Source: Onchocerca lupi (Eukaryota; Nematoda; Chromadorea; Rhabditida; Onchocercidae). Taken from it: DNA of 64,000 nucleotides. The notes beneath the pieces were generated by a model. That model saw nothing but the letters and a program-made list of their open reading frames with translations. It did not search any database and was not told where the DNA came from. This document shows, in pieces, positions 15,151-26,766 of the stretch (position 1 is the first letter of the stretch; every line of letters starts with the position of its first letter). The stretch is taken from assembly GCA_028564675.1 (NCBI GenBank), contig JAOVVO010000095.1, positions 1-64,000 of the forward strand, written 5' to 3'. The position numbers were made by a program, and so were the translations under genes.

Positions 15151-17324
15151 ACAAAAGGAAGGTCGATGAGGAAATGGCTTAATTACATCAGGCTTATTTA
15201 GATTATAAATAAGTAGTGTCTATCGAACTTGGCAGAAAAATAAATGAATAGCAAGAGTAATAGCAAAAGATTAATAATAGACAATCATAATGGTAAAGCA
15301 ATGGCCAAGAGAATGTTTGAAATAGTCTAGCCATAAATAATATATTTCCTGACACCATCTGAATATTTCTGAAGCGTCAAATTTGGGAAATCGCAAAGAA
15401 ATATAAAATATTGCTAAAAGATAAAATGATTGACATACATTTGGAATCGCTAAATAATGTTTGATATTGAAACTTTTCAAAAGTAAGAAATATTTCAGTT
15501 CTAGCAAATATAGTTTCGGATGTAATGTTTTGTGAAATTAGATGGCTTCTAGCGAGAACATGATATCTTCAATTTTTGCTTTCTCCTCTTCATGCTTTAC
15601 AATTATTATTTTATATTGAAGTAATTCAATATAGAATATTTTCTTTTTATCGTAAGCCATGAGACAACACAATGTCAAATTTCGTTTTGATTCACTTTGT
15701 TATCGAAACATTAATCTTTAATCAAATTAATCATTAAATTATTTTGTCAATAACTTATTATTTTGTTTGAAAAATTTCGGAATATCATTGATAACCTCAA
15801 ACAACCACTTTTGCACTACGATGAATCTCTTGGCATCTTTTGTAGAATAATTTTGTAGCGACTTTACTTATTTTTCTATATATATATATTCTTTTTTCAT
15901 TCGTCTATATCCTTCACAAAATATTTTTGATTCCTTTCTTCCATCATCTTAAAAACATAAAAACATTTGAATTTTAAATTGTTCCACTTATTGCTTCATA
16001 TACTTTTTCTAGATTTCTGATTAGACAGAAAAATTTTCAGCAATACTCCATCTAAAGTTTGCGAAGACAATTTTTACTACTTCATAATTTATACTGTAAT
16101 TCGAATCCGTAAAGTTAACTGCCGATGAAAGGAAAATTGTGAATCTTCGTAATTCTAGAGAAGGAAATGTTGAACACTTTAGGAATCATATATGCAATTT
16201 TTGTTTTAAATTTTATTCAATTTCCAATTTTCGAAATTCAAATTCGATTCAAACTTCTGATTGTTTTTGAAATACAAAATAATAATGAATTCTTTTAAAA
16301 ATTCCTACGATATAATTTCACAAGAAAATGACACCAATGCATACTTACAAAATAATCACATATATATCAAATAAGAGATGCTAATAAAAACCGACAACAG
16401 ATTTTCGATCGAAACATCAATCCAGAAAAAAAAAAATTACAAAATAATAAATTTCGCAAAAAGAGAGAAGAGTCATTGAGCAATGCTTAGCTAAGCGTGA
16501 AGTCAATGCATAAATTGATGAGGAAAAATCATTTTAAATATTACTAAAAATCGCTCTCGCACCGGTTACTATGTTGGTACGAGATCTACATCGATTTGAA
16601 TGTTAGATCCATAGCGTGTCATAATATAAAAATCAAAATTGGAAAAAATCGGTCAAACTTTGCTACTTTATTGATTAACTCTCACTAAACTTCCAACCAG
16701 CTATGAATTTCTTCAACAAATATTTTTAAATGCAAGAATCCAAAATAAAAATGCGCAGAATCCATTATTGTTTTTTAAGGAAATTCTGCCCTTGAGATTT
16801 TAACTCTTATATTTCTTTCAAAACAACAGAAACACCTCTGGAGAAATAAGAAGTGGGAACAATAAAAGAATCAATAAATTGAATGCTAATAACAAATGCT
16901 CAATGTAACAAAGATTTGGAGTATAATTTTCCGTGATATGCATGGGACAAATACTTCGAAATTCAAAATGCAAAAACTCAACAAAAAAAAGTTGAAAAAT
17001 ATGAGAGATATACATATAGAAAAAAGAATTAAACATAGGTAGTTGAAAAAAAGAGTTTAACATGGAACGAAGTAAAATCCACGTTAATAAACAAGCAGTC
17101 AAGAAATAATTAAATAAAATTTCTTATTCTGGATCAACATTTAGCTTAAATACATGGCTTTCAACATTCCTGTGATCAAATAACTGTAGAACTGAATTTA
17201 AAACGATAGCTATAAAATTCTTATAGGACTGAAAAGAATCTATATTTAAACATATCAGAATAATTAACATACTGAAAACCCATACATTTCTAAAATAAAT
17301 TGATTTCCAGCAGTAATTAAATGA

Positions 17325-18581
17325 TCACAAATTTCCTTTCCAACAATAAGTATCATCCGAATATACCTCCTTAAATTGAAGAAAATTACAATTAAAAATT
17401 TACTGTTTGCCACTTAAAAATCAAAGATTTCAATTGCTAGTATATATATTCTCTATAATGTTGGAAACTTTTTTAAAAAATCTATGCTATAATCCATGCT
17501 ATTTTTCTTTTTGAAATTTTCCTTATATTTTACATAAATAAATTTGTTCCTCCAAGCTTATTTCAATGAATAGAACTCTCTCACCTTCTTCCAAATAGGA
17601 ACTCGACTTTTCAAATAATCGATTCCTTTTTCGGTTGCTCGGAATGCATCTTTTCTATGAGGTGCACTTACTGCCATTATTATCGATGCTTCTCCAACCA
17701 ATACTTTTCTGAAATGGACATATGAAATGTCAGAATAAGGAACTGCAAAGAGAAAATCAGGCAAATAGGAAGGAAAAATATCAATTCCTAAAAGCATGAA
17801 TATAATATTTTCACAGTATAGAACTTCATCAACCATTAATTATTTGCCGAACAACATGATTTACAGTTGATTTTAAAATAATTTCCTGATTAATTACAGT
17901 TTAATTCTAGCTCAAAAATTACCAATGGATCCCTCAAAAATTCCTCGAAGTCCTAACGAATCATTTACAATTCATAATTCTCTTGCTGATATCAACAGTA
18001 ACAGATTATAATATGCGACAGATTGGTATTATCATGCTTTACCTACAACATTATCAGAGACTTTAGCTTGTCTTGCTCATAAATATAAGCATAAGACTTA
18101 CCCCACTTTATGCATTAATGCGATTCTGTCAATTGTGGGACAGCTTCTTCGCAACTCATCGCACAATCTGTCTAATTCTTTATATACCATTTCATCATAA
18201 GCCTCAAATTCTAATCGAACAACCTGTTTACCATCGAAGTTATCTCTTGTTGTCCCTGTAAAAAAATTACAAAATGGATTTTACATCAAATTTTAACTGT
18301 GAAAAGTAATGAGGAAATGAAGTGGTAATAAAAAGTCAAAACAATTCATATTGTTAAGGATGATAAAATGTTTGCAGTCTTCATGATAACCAGTCTCTTT
18401 TCCAACGCTGGAGCTGTCGCAGATAAAGTTTTTTTTACTAAAGTCACTTCAAAAACATATATTAACCTAAAAATATTGATATACCGCCATTTTTTGGTGT
18501 ATTGACGAAATCAACTGCATGAGATAACTGAAGTTCATTGGCTTGAATTAACAATAGATTTTTGGAAAGTTTTGAAAGCAT
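17325..18581 (-). CDS. MOCS2B: Molybdopterin synthase catalytic (large) subunit, MoaE/MOCS2B family
   Basis: Four exons read on minus: 18467-18581, 18102-18255, 17585-17708 and 17325-17369. All phases agree and give 145 residues ending in TGA. The enzyme transfers sulfur from the MOCS2A carboxy terminus to cyclic pyranopterin monophosphate to make molybdopterin, in the cytosol. Family landmarks: GGISIFLGTTRDNFDGK (residues 33-49), the helix around residues 55-75, VGEASIIMAVSAPHR (about residues 93-107), and YLKSRVPIWKKE, which carries the active-site lysine region, followed by a short WKGN tail. Length matches free-standing MoaE proteins. ATG 18581 lies directly after the acceptor TTTATTTTAG, and the NMRK gene ends 207 nt upstream in the same orientation. 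The ATG could therefore be a trans-spliced start or an internal Met of an NMRK-MOCS2B fusion. Its MOCS2A partner is not in the window. Confidence 0.92.
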
Positions 18582-18788
18582 CTAAAATAAAGAGAATCTT
18601 CATGGAATTCCAATTAACTTTGTTTATTAAACTCAAATCTCATTATCTTTTGAATTCAAACTCCGGATTCTTTTTGACTTCAATTTCAAACCGAGAAAAA
18701 AAACGGATTTTTTTAAACTGAGCAAAGAAATTACATAGAAACCCTTACAGCAGCGATGTAATGACAAATAAGAGAAATCGAATTTTAC

Positions 18789-21238
18789 CGTTTTCACTTC
18801 AGATTCATTAAAAAATTTTTGAACATTTCCATCAATAAAAACAATAGATGACGAATGACGAGCAAGGTCATAAGCATTAGCCAAGTGATTCCTATATGCG
18901 GGCCAAACAATTTCTTCAACATATCTAAAACTTAATAAAATGATATCATTAATAAATATTTATTCAGCAATTGAATAAACTTTCTATTTGTCCAAGTTTT
19001 TATTCAGATGTTTCAAAAATTCTCTGAATTAGTATTTTCACCACAACCTGAACCTCTAACTTTAGCTTACAATGAATAGCTATCATAATCATCAGAATTA
19101 ATTCTACTAATTACTTCATAACCGACCGAATTCTGAATAGCATGCACACTTAAGTCTCTTGAATTGAAACATTATATTTTATTTGTTAAGAAGACTATTT
19201 ATAGTCAATAAATGATGAAGAATTAAAAACTTAGTCATTTTTTGGAGAAGAACCGGCTTAAGAGCAGATGTAGAACTTAATTTCTAAAAGACCGGAATTA
19301 ATCAATTATTTTATCATTTTTTAGACGAAAATATATCTTGTTCTCCAAAAATTTCGAGATCCAAGCCATTCTTACTGAATCAAATTCACAAATACATGAT
19401 TTCAATAAATTCAAATCCTAAGAATAAGCCAAAAATACCCAGGTAAATCCGGAAACTCATATTTACGAGTTATTCGTCTTTGTTTACATAAATCATAATC
19501 TAGTGTAATAAAAATGCATCGATGTAAGAGACGGCGCAAATTCTCGATTTCCATTATCATATTTCCTTCAACAATCACAAAATCGTTCATAACAATCGCA
19601 TTTAATACATTCGACACAAATTTATTCGTGTCCAACTGAAAAGAATTTTGAATGAAATATAAAAATCAAAAGGCAAATTTCGACCGAGACCAAAAAATGA
19701 AACAAAAATAGTTCAATTTATTTCTGATTAAGCTTTCAAAGTTCATCCACAAAAAAAAAAGACTAATTGCTTATTTTACCAAATAGAAACACTCAATATT
19801 ATCGGTGTGAATCACGACCCTTAAAATTTATAACTCAAATCCAGGTCAGCATTAACATGGCATTTATATATTTTAAAAATAACTGTATTTTAACATCAAT
19901 AATTATGACCGATATGAAAAACAGCATTATGACAACATTTTTGGATATCTTAAAAATTTTTGGAAAAATTTCATGTAAAAATTGATGTATCAAATAAATT
20001 TAAGGCAAAAATTACTTTAAAATTTTCATTCAAATGAATCGTTATGAGAAATAAGTAAACGAAAACAAGATTTAAATATACCGCTTTCATTGTATCATAA
20101 TTATAAAATATGATTTTAGGATCTGCGCGGCTTACAATACGTTCCAATTGTTCCTGCCGACAATAGAATGCATCCTGAGAGAGTACTGCTACTTGCATAC
20201 TTTCGTTAATTAGCTTAAAAAGTTATTTTAGAAAAAAGAGAGGATAAAAGTAAAAAATGTCATAGGAAGAGTACTGCATCCAAAATTTAAATTGTTTAAA
20301 TCACAGGCACCATTTTTAGAATTATTATAAGAGTCACAGAAAAATGATGACAAATTATTTTCCAGCAAATATTCGTTGTTAAAATTTCAAAACAGCAATA
20401 ATTTAGTAAAGAGATTGACGATTCCTTTTCTCTATTTTCAAAAAACTGTAATTTCAACAATCCCCTACCTCACATCCTGATCTGTAAGCTACAAGGGATC
20501 AAAAAATATTTTCTAAAAGAAAATATTTAAGAGTGAATAAGCATAGAGTATTAAATAGATGTACAGTCTATATAAATAAAAATGTAAATGTTCGTTGTTC
20601 ATTTCTATATAACGTCTCAAATTCTTCACCGATTGATTTCAAATTTTGATGCAACGTTGCATTCGAATAGGCGCGTGTTTAAGAACTTTTGAAAATCTAA
20701 GATTTTGAACAAACGAATATTTACATTTTTATTTACTATTAGCTGGACTCAGCCAAGTGTCGCATGACCGGTCCAGCTAGTACTAAATAAACAATCTTTG
20801 TGCAGAAAAAAAAATCTCACGGCAGTGGAGAGTATTTTCGAAAGTGTTGTTTTACCGCTGTTTGAACAGCCAGCAATACCCAAGACATAAGCACCGCCAT
20901 TTTTCGACTGATTATGGATTTCACATCGTTTTGGCCAACTTATAAAATCTTTCATGATTTGTACAACTGAACTAAAAACTGAAAAAATTTGAGAACAAAA
21001 TAGGAATTAAATTTAGTGATTGAGTCAAATAGATGCAAAAGAAAAAGAAAAAAAATGAAATGTTCTATAAGCTACTTAAATACAGTTAACTGATATGGCG
21101 GCTAGAGCATACAATAGTACAGTTTTTGTTAGAAGAAAATTATTCGTATAATTGAAGTATCACAAAAATATTCACTTTGTTTATTAGAGCTTGACAAAAA
21201 CACTTACTTGAATTATTCGTTGAAGCTGCCTGAGCCAT
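18789..21238 (-). CDS. NMRK1: Nicotinamide riboside kinase (NMRK/NRK family)
   Basis: Five exons read on minus: 21208-21238, 20821-20966, 20082-20213, 19439-19635 and 18789-18924. Phases agree and give 214 codons. The enzyme phosphorylates nicotinamide riboside to NMN in NAD salvage. Landmarks: P-loop GCSNSGKTT (residues 43-51); VAVLSQDAFY, matching the SQDDFF segment with the catalytic Asp kept; the core FVIVEGNMIM; DLCKQRRITRKYEFPDLPGY, matching the human CKRRRSTR...PPDSPGYF lid; and EEIVWPAYRNH followed by IVFIDGN near the end. The reading frame has no stop at 18789. It either splices in frame to the exon at 18581 (MOCS2B fusion) or reads on to TGA at 18633-18635, next to an AATAAA at 18623-18628. 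The intron 20214-20820 holds a dispersed repeat element. Confidence 0.88.
20568..20781 (+). mobile_element. Best-preserved copy of a small non-autonomous element, possibly Helitron-like
   Basis: It sits in an NMRK intron and ends 39 nt from an exon. It begins CTATATAAATAAAAATGTAA. That end is mirrored by TTTACATTTTTATTTA at about 20722-20737, giving a fold-back of roughly 150 bp. A hairpin with arms AGCTGGAC and GTCCAGCT around CATGACCG follows, and the copy ends in CTAGT followed by A. A 3' hairpin plus CTAGT is a known feature of some Helitron-like elements. The 5' TC end is not clear. Confidence 0.6.
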
Positions 21239-22589
21239 GATTTCCTTAATTAAATTAAGCGTAACAAATTGTTAATGCAATTTACTGAATAATTATAAAA
21301 CTAATAGATAAAATTCAAAATTTAAAACTGAATACAATAGATCCACTGGCATCTTGGCAATTTTGATTACCAGTCCAAAGTCAGAAACAGAGGCAGGAAA
21401 ATTAAGTTCTGTATCACAAAGAAATATCGAAATCAAGACGAAATGACGTCATAAAGGAAGGAATTCTCGGCCAATCTCGGTCAGTCTATTTTTTGGACAT
21501 TTTTGCCACATCGTCATTGGTACCATAATGGGCATTTCGTTAAAAAAATATATATATATAAAAATATACTGCTTTTGCTCACGACAAGTGAATATCCATT
21601 TGAATTAGTCTTATTTTCTGAATAACTTTGGTGATGAAAATATTTTTATTGATGCACTTATTTTTAAAAATACAGTGAGCATTTAGAAACATGCTTCGAG
21701 CTAATAGAAAACAAAACAACAAAATGGATTATTTAGGGATTAATAAGAACTACTTAAACAGGACAAGAATAAATACATAGACAAAATGAGTAAATGAATC
21801 AGTGCATCGGAATGAACGGAATAAATGAGAAACCAATCCTATAAAAAAAGCATATAATTTTTCTCATTAAAACGAAATTGATATATCTTTGAGAAAAAAA
21901 AAAAGGAAGAATATTATGTTTAATACTACTTTTCATTATTATCAGAAAAATTGATGTTTCACAACAAAAACTGGATTTGAATAATTAGAGACATCGATGC
22001 AAGGAAAATTTTGGAAGTTGGTAGGATAGGATATTGCAGTTGGAGAAACAATTTATTAGTTATAAGTTCAAAAAATACAACAAAAGTGAGATTTTGAGAT
22101 AATTCAGCATTTTGTAGAAACAATGAAGTACTAAAAAGAGAAGATCAATATCAAACACGAAAGAAATCAAATTTGTTTGAATAAGTGATTTATTGAACAC
22201 CCCGAATACTAATTACTAATAAAAATTAAAATTCAATATATAAGCTCAAAGAAGATTTGAAAAAAATTTTAATTCAAAGACTAAAGGCATAATCAGACGA
22301 AAAATTGAATGGAATAATTTGACAACTGTTGTGATAAGATTCTTCCAAGATGTAAATATCTTTCAAACGCGAAATGCATCTCAGGAACAACTGAGTCATT
22401 CTAATAATGATCCAAACCGACGAAATAAAGAATTTTAAAAAACTAAACAACTAGAAGATGGAGAATTATTTATTCTTAGATAAATTGATTATTTTAATAA
22501 TCATTAATAATCCTTTTTTGTGGAACACGAATTCAAAAGAAAAGAAAAAAGATCTTAACAAATTTCGAACATTTACATTTTTTATAGCT
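21239..22589. other. Intergenic: upstream of NMRK, downstream of the 22590 gene
   Basis: No coding signal on either strand. A short (TA)n run lies near 21548-21560. The NMRK promoter or leader acceptor should lie just right of 21238. Confidence 0.6.
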
Positions 22590-24510
22590 TTATTTAGATG
22601 CAGATTTGGTTCTTCGAAATGGATTCCGAACTGAGTTATTATTCTAAAAATCACGTAATTCAGAAATCAAACTTACAAAATTTACACAAATAGGTATATT
22701 TATTATTACAGATATCGCTCTTTTCTATTGCTTAGTTATTACAACTGCCGCAAAATGAAGAAACTTTTGATCCAGCATTGCACTTAAAGAAAACTATTAC
22801 TTGGAAAGTAGCAACTTTCCTTTAATCTCATAAATGTCAAAATCCGGCATTTTCAAACTGATATAAAAATAACTTACCAATGCAGAAATGTCATCTGTGG
22901 AGAATAATCTATTAAGAAATTGATACTCCGGCTCTGAAAAATCAAACAATTTGGAAAATGCTTTGTTTACACTAGAACAAGATTAGCTGTCAATTTTAAT
23001 TTCCTCTTTTAACTCCAAATACTAACCCTAATCTAATGACAAGACCGGTTACAAGAAAACTATTATTTTTATTAATACTGAAAATAAACTACCATATTCT
23101 GAAAATAAACTACCATATAAAAATATGTCTCATTTATTTTGGAATTAATGATTATGGATGTAATGATATAAAAAAGAACTGAATTAACATTGGTGACAAC
23201 AATAATGATTTAATGATAGTAACGATAAATAGCAGAGTAATTCAGAGAAAATAGCTAAGAGAATATAATTTACTGATTTATGCCCGAGATAGATACCTGA
23301 ATAGAAGATTTCAAGAATCAGGCTAAAAACCAATGACAATACTCGTGTTTATTTTGATGAAAAAAAATAATATAATTTTAAAATCTAACCATCTAAAGAG
23401 ACATTTTTGAACTCCTTCATCAATTCTTCTCTGGACTGCGAAAAATCAATGTTATCAGTTGATGAAAATTCAGTACTATTGGATGATGAAAACTCATTAT
23501 CAACTATAAGAAAAATTGTTACCAATTGACTCAAATGTCAAATTCTATTAAATTTCTGACGTGTTTATTAATGTAATGTGTAATGAGTTTTTCATATTTC
23601 TTGTTGACAACTATTAATGATATTATCTTCAGAGCTGCTTAATATAGTTCTGTGATTTATACATCACAACCCTGAAACATGATCCAACTATTTCCTTCTA
23701 AAGATGAAGAAACATAGCAGCGGATCATTGCGGAACTCACAATCGCTCGAAAATTGATTCTTCCCGTTCGTCTTCAATACGTCAAACTAGAAAACGTCAT
23801 AGATATTGGTAAATTCATCACCATGAATAAAGTACTAGTCAAAAAAATTTTTTTTAGTTCTGAATCTTTTTATCTCTTCATGAAACTAACTTTTGAAAGA
23901 TTTTCCTTCTCGAATTCATCACTAAAATCAGAAAATTCATCAAAATCTACTGAATTCTGGAAAAATTTTGGATCTTTCTTCCTTCCAACTCCGGTTTCCA
24001 CATTTGCTTCAGCTTGTAACACATATTTGTGAACTAAAATAATTGTCTATCCAAAAAATTGTGAAAAAATTTTTATAGAACGATATAGGAGAAATTTTTT
24101 TTTAAATGCAAAATGTAATGACTAAAAAAGCTCACCTGGAAAATGAAACGACTTGTTGTGAGATAAAGACATTAATCTTCGCTTCTGCAACATGCTCATT
24201 TAAAAACTTTAAATTGCCCAAATTTTCAAAGGAATGAATTCTATTACAAATAATAAATAATGCTAAACATGGGTTAAAGATTTACTCTTACGAGGACTTT
24301 GAGGAATTAGTTTTGCTAATAACTTCCTAGCTCAACTGGAAGTTGAGGGCTGCGGGCGGCAAACAGTAATAATTTCAGCGACAAGCAGCATTACCCTTGG
24401 TAAAAATGTATCTGGAACTTCGTCTTCACTGCAATCAGAAAATTCATCTCTAATAATAGATGGATCAGTTTTGAGAGAACCAAGCCATCTTCGCTTGCAA
24501 TTATTGGGAC
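22590..24510 (-). CDS. Acidic serine-rich protein of unknown function (5' end unresolved)
   Basis: Exons read on minus: 24395-24510, 24136-24184, 23891-24033, 23714-23786, 23390-23503, 22878-22933 and 22590-22643. All phases agree. The TAA stop (22590-22592) overlaps AATAAA. About 200 residues are predicted to be mostly disordered and rich in S, D, E, F and N. Basic patches CKRRWLGSL and KRRLMSLSHNKS are each followed by an acidic D-E-F-S-D motif (IIRDEFSDCSEDE; FDEFSDFSDEFEKE). Two similar S/D-rich tracts and a basic tail NPFRRTKSASK end the protein. Exon 24395-24510 enters in phase 1, so an upstream exon with the start codon is missing. The alternative start ATG at 24193 (or 24199) would shorten the protein. 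The donor at 23713 (TAT|GTTTCT) is weak. Composition suggests a regulated nuclear or cytoplasmic adaptor; I do not recognise the family. Confidence 0.6.
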
Positions 24511-26766
24511 CTGAATGAACTGATTGGCTATATATGGTAAAAACTTTTGAAAAAATACCGTCGATTACCAAAAAACAGTTTTACGGAGTGTTTATAATTG
24601 ATTAAGCAAGCAAAATACTCTTATTTGTCAGGAAAACTAATCAATGCTGCTATTTGCCAACACTATACTTTTGCAAAAGAAAAGGAAATACGACTGAACA
24701 AACTGACAAACATACAACACTCCATGCTGTATTATTCATTATTCACGAAAATAGTGTAAAATAACCTTGGTATCCAGGAATACCATCATTCTCCATCTCT
24801 ATCTGCAAATTTTGAAAGAGATATTGCTGGAATGAGCTAGTTTCGATGGGTCAAATAATTCACTAATTGATCGTTTTCTAATTATATCCACCCTGTATTT
24901 TCATCTATCTATATTTACTTACACGAAATTTAAAGCGAAATATATTATGTCTTTCAATTCTTTATCGATATGGTTCCTATTTATCATTTATTTAAATTCA
25001 AACATTTCCAATTTATTCCATTTTTATGTGTTTATGACGAATTCGCATAGTTGTACAGTGAAATAAATATTAGAAGATTTTAGATGACCAAATAGCATAA
25101 GAGTCAATATAGGAAACGGCTACTTTCTATTCATATTAAAATGACCTTTTTTGTCAACCATACACCGAAGAGAGTGATTATATCAGACAATAATGTCAGA
25201 GCAATATCTTCAAGATGATTATGACCAGTGACTTATAACGCATTTTGAACAAATCATACCAATCAAAACTCTTTTTACCAAAAAGTCACTCAAACGCTTT
25301 TCTTTCTCGGTCATGACGTGAGTGATAACACGCTAAGTATAAGTCTCAGTGAGAGGTGCCGTCGTGAGATACTAAATTATAATAAAATAAAAAACAACCT
25401 CACTTGGAATTTTCAAAATTTCATAAATTATCTTGTGCTTTGAAAAAACATTTATATCCTATCGAATGAACTAAATTGACTGTTTGCAAGCTTTGCCAAT
25501 ACAATTCAAAAGCTTCCCATAAAAGAAACGACACCGAATATGATCAATGAGTTCATTCATTCTCAAATATTATCTTTTACACCCATATTTGTGAAATGAC
25601 ACGATGTGATCTCTTCAGTATTCTATAATATATACTTCCTTTTAACTAGGAAGTAAAGAATCACTTTGATTCCATTCTACATATTCAATCGCACACCATC
25701 ACGATATTCAGAACATTAAAGCGAATCATCTCATCATCCAATATTTTCTCATAAATGTTCGGAAGAAATGGATGCGAAAATTTTTAAAAGTGCTTTCTTA
25801 ATTCTATTAAAACTAAAAAATGACAGCTCATGTAAGCCTATTCATTTCAAAATTTAAATAATTTAATGATTTAACTGGAAAAAAGGTATCAAACCCATGT
25901 ATTCAGCTCTCCCAACATTGCACGTTTTTAAATTCAAAGAATTATGAGAATGGCTTCCCTTCAGTTTTCAGCTTATGAGAACTCTCTTATTTTAAATGAA
26001 AATCTAATACGCATATTCTTCTGCTAATAACTATTTTCATTACCAATTATTGAAAACAATTCTTTGAAAGGATCGAGCTGAGCAAATAAATTTTACTATC
26101 TAATAGATTAATTTTATTTCTTCCCATTTTCTCTACTTTTTTTTTTTTTAGATAAAAAATCTTACAACAAAAGGAAAATATACTACCATAAAAGGAAAGA
26201 ATAATCTTTAGAATCAATAAATGAAATTCTTCGGCTTACAATAAGAGGGGACATGTTTCAATCAAATCTTCCGAAAATTTCGAAAAAATAATCGAATCAG
26301 AGAATTAAAAGAATATAATGAATAATTGAAAACTTAGATGGCAAACAATCTTAATCTCATTTAAAATATTTAAAATAAAAAACAAAATAAGTAAATATAC
26401 AAACCAAATAATTGCTTGGAAAGTTTCTTTGACTTATCGTCCTTCCAAGCTCTTTAATTCGAGAGCTTAAACTGAAATGAAAAATTGCATTAAATCAAGA
26501 AACGCTGTAGAGAAAAAATCAAAATGCAATTAAAAAAAAATAAGAGAAAGATATAGGGAGGGAAAAAATATTTCCACCACAATATTTACGATAAGTTGAT
26601 CTCATCATGAATGGAATAGTTTCAACCAGATAGCTAAGCAAGAAATGTCGTTTTCTAGTCATCTTAACAATGACAAGAAAATAAAACATAATTTAAATGA
26701 TGAAGAAAACATAAAAGAAACTAAGCAAGATAACGTAAAAGCAAGACAATTGTGCGGAGAAAGAAA
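24511..26766. other. Gene-poor region with two weak signals
   Basis: At 25305-25375 there is a GC-richer island with no open frame. At about 26412-26465 a minus-strand frame LSSRIKELGRTISQRNFPSN lies between a TTTCAG acceptor and a G|GTTTGT donor. It could be an upstream exon of the 22590-24510 gene, but the phases do not join directly. Nothing else is supportable. Confidence 0.4.

Larger units (their letters stand above)
8681..17324. other. 8.6-kb gene-poor region
   Basis: This is the upstream flank of the cadherin gene and the downstream flank of MOCS2B, both on the minus strand. Every open frame is short and AT-biased, with no family resemblance or plausible splice partners. The region holds two tandem repeats (9353-9740, 10319-10645), dispersed-repeat copies (14050-14430) and an A-rich simple-sequence tract (14960-15150). 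The cadherin promoter should lie just right of 8680. Confidence 0.6.
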
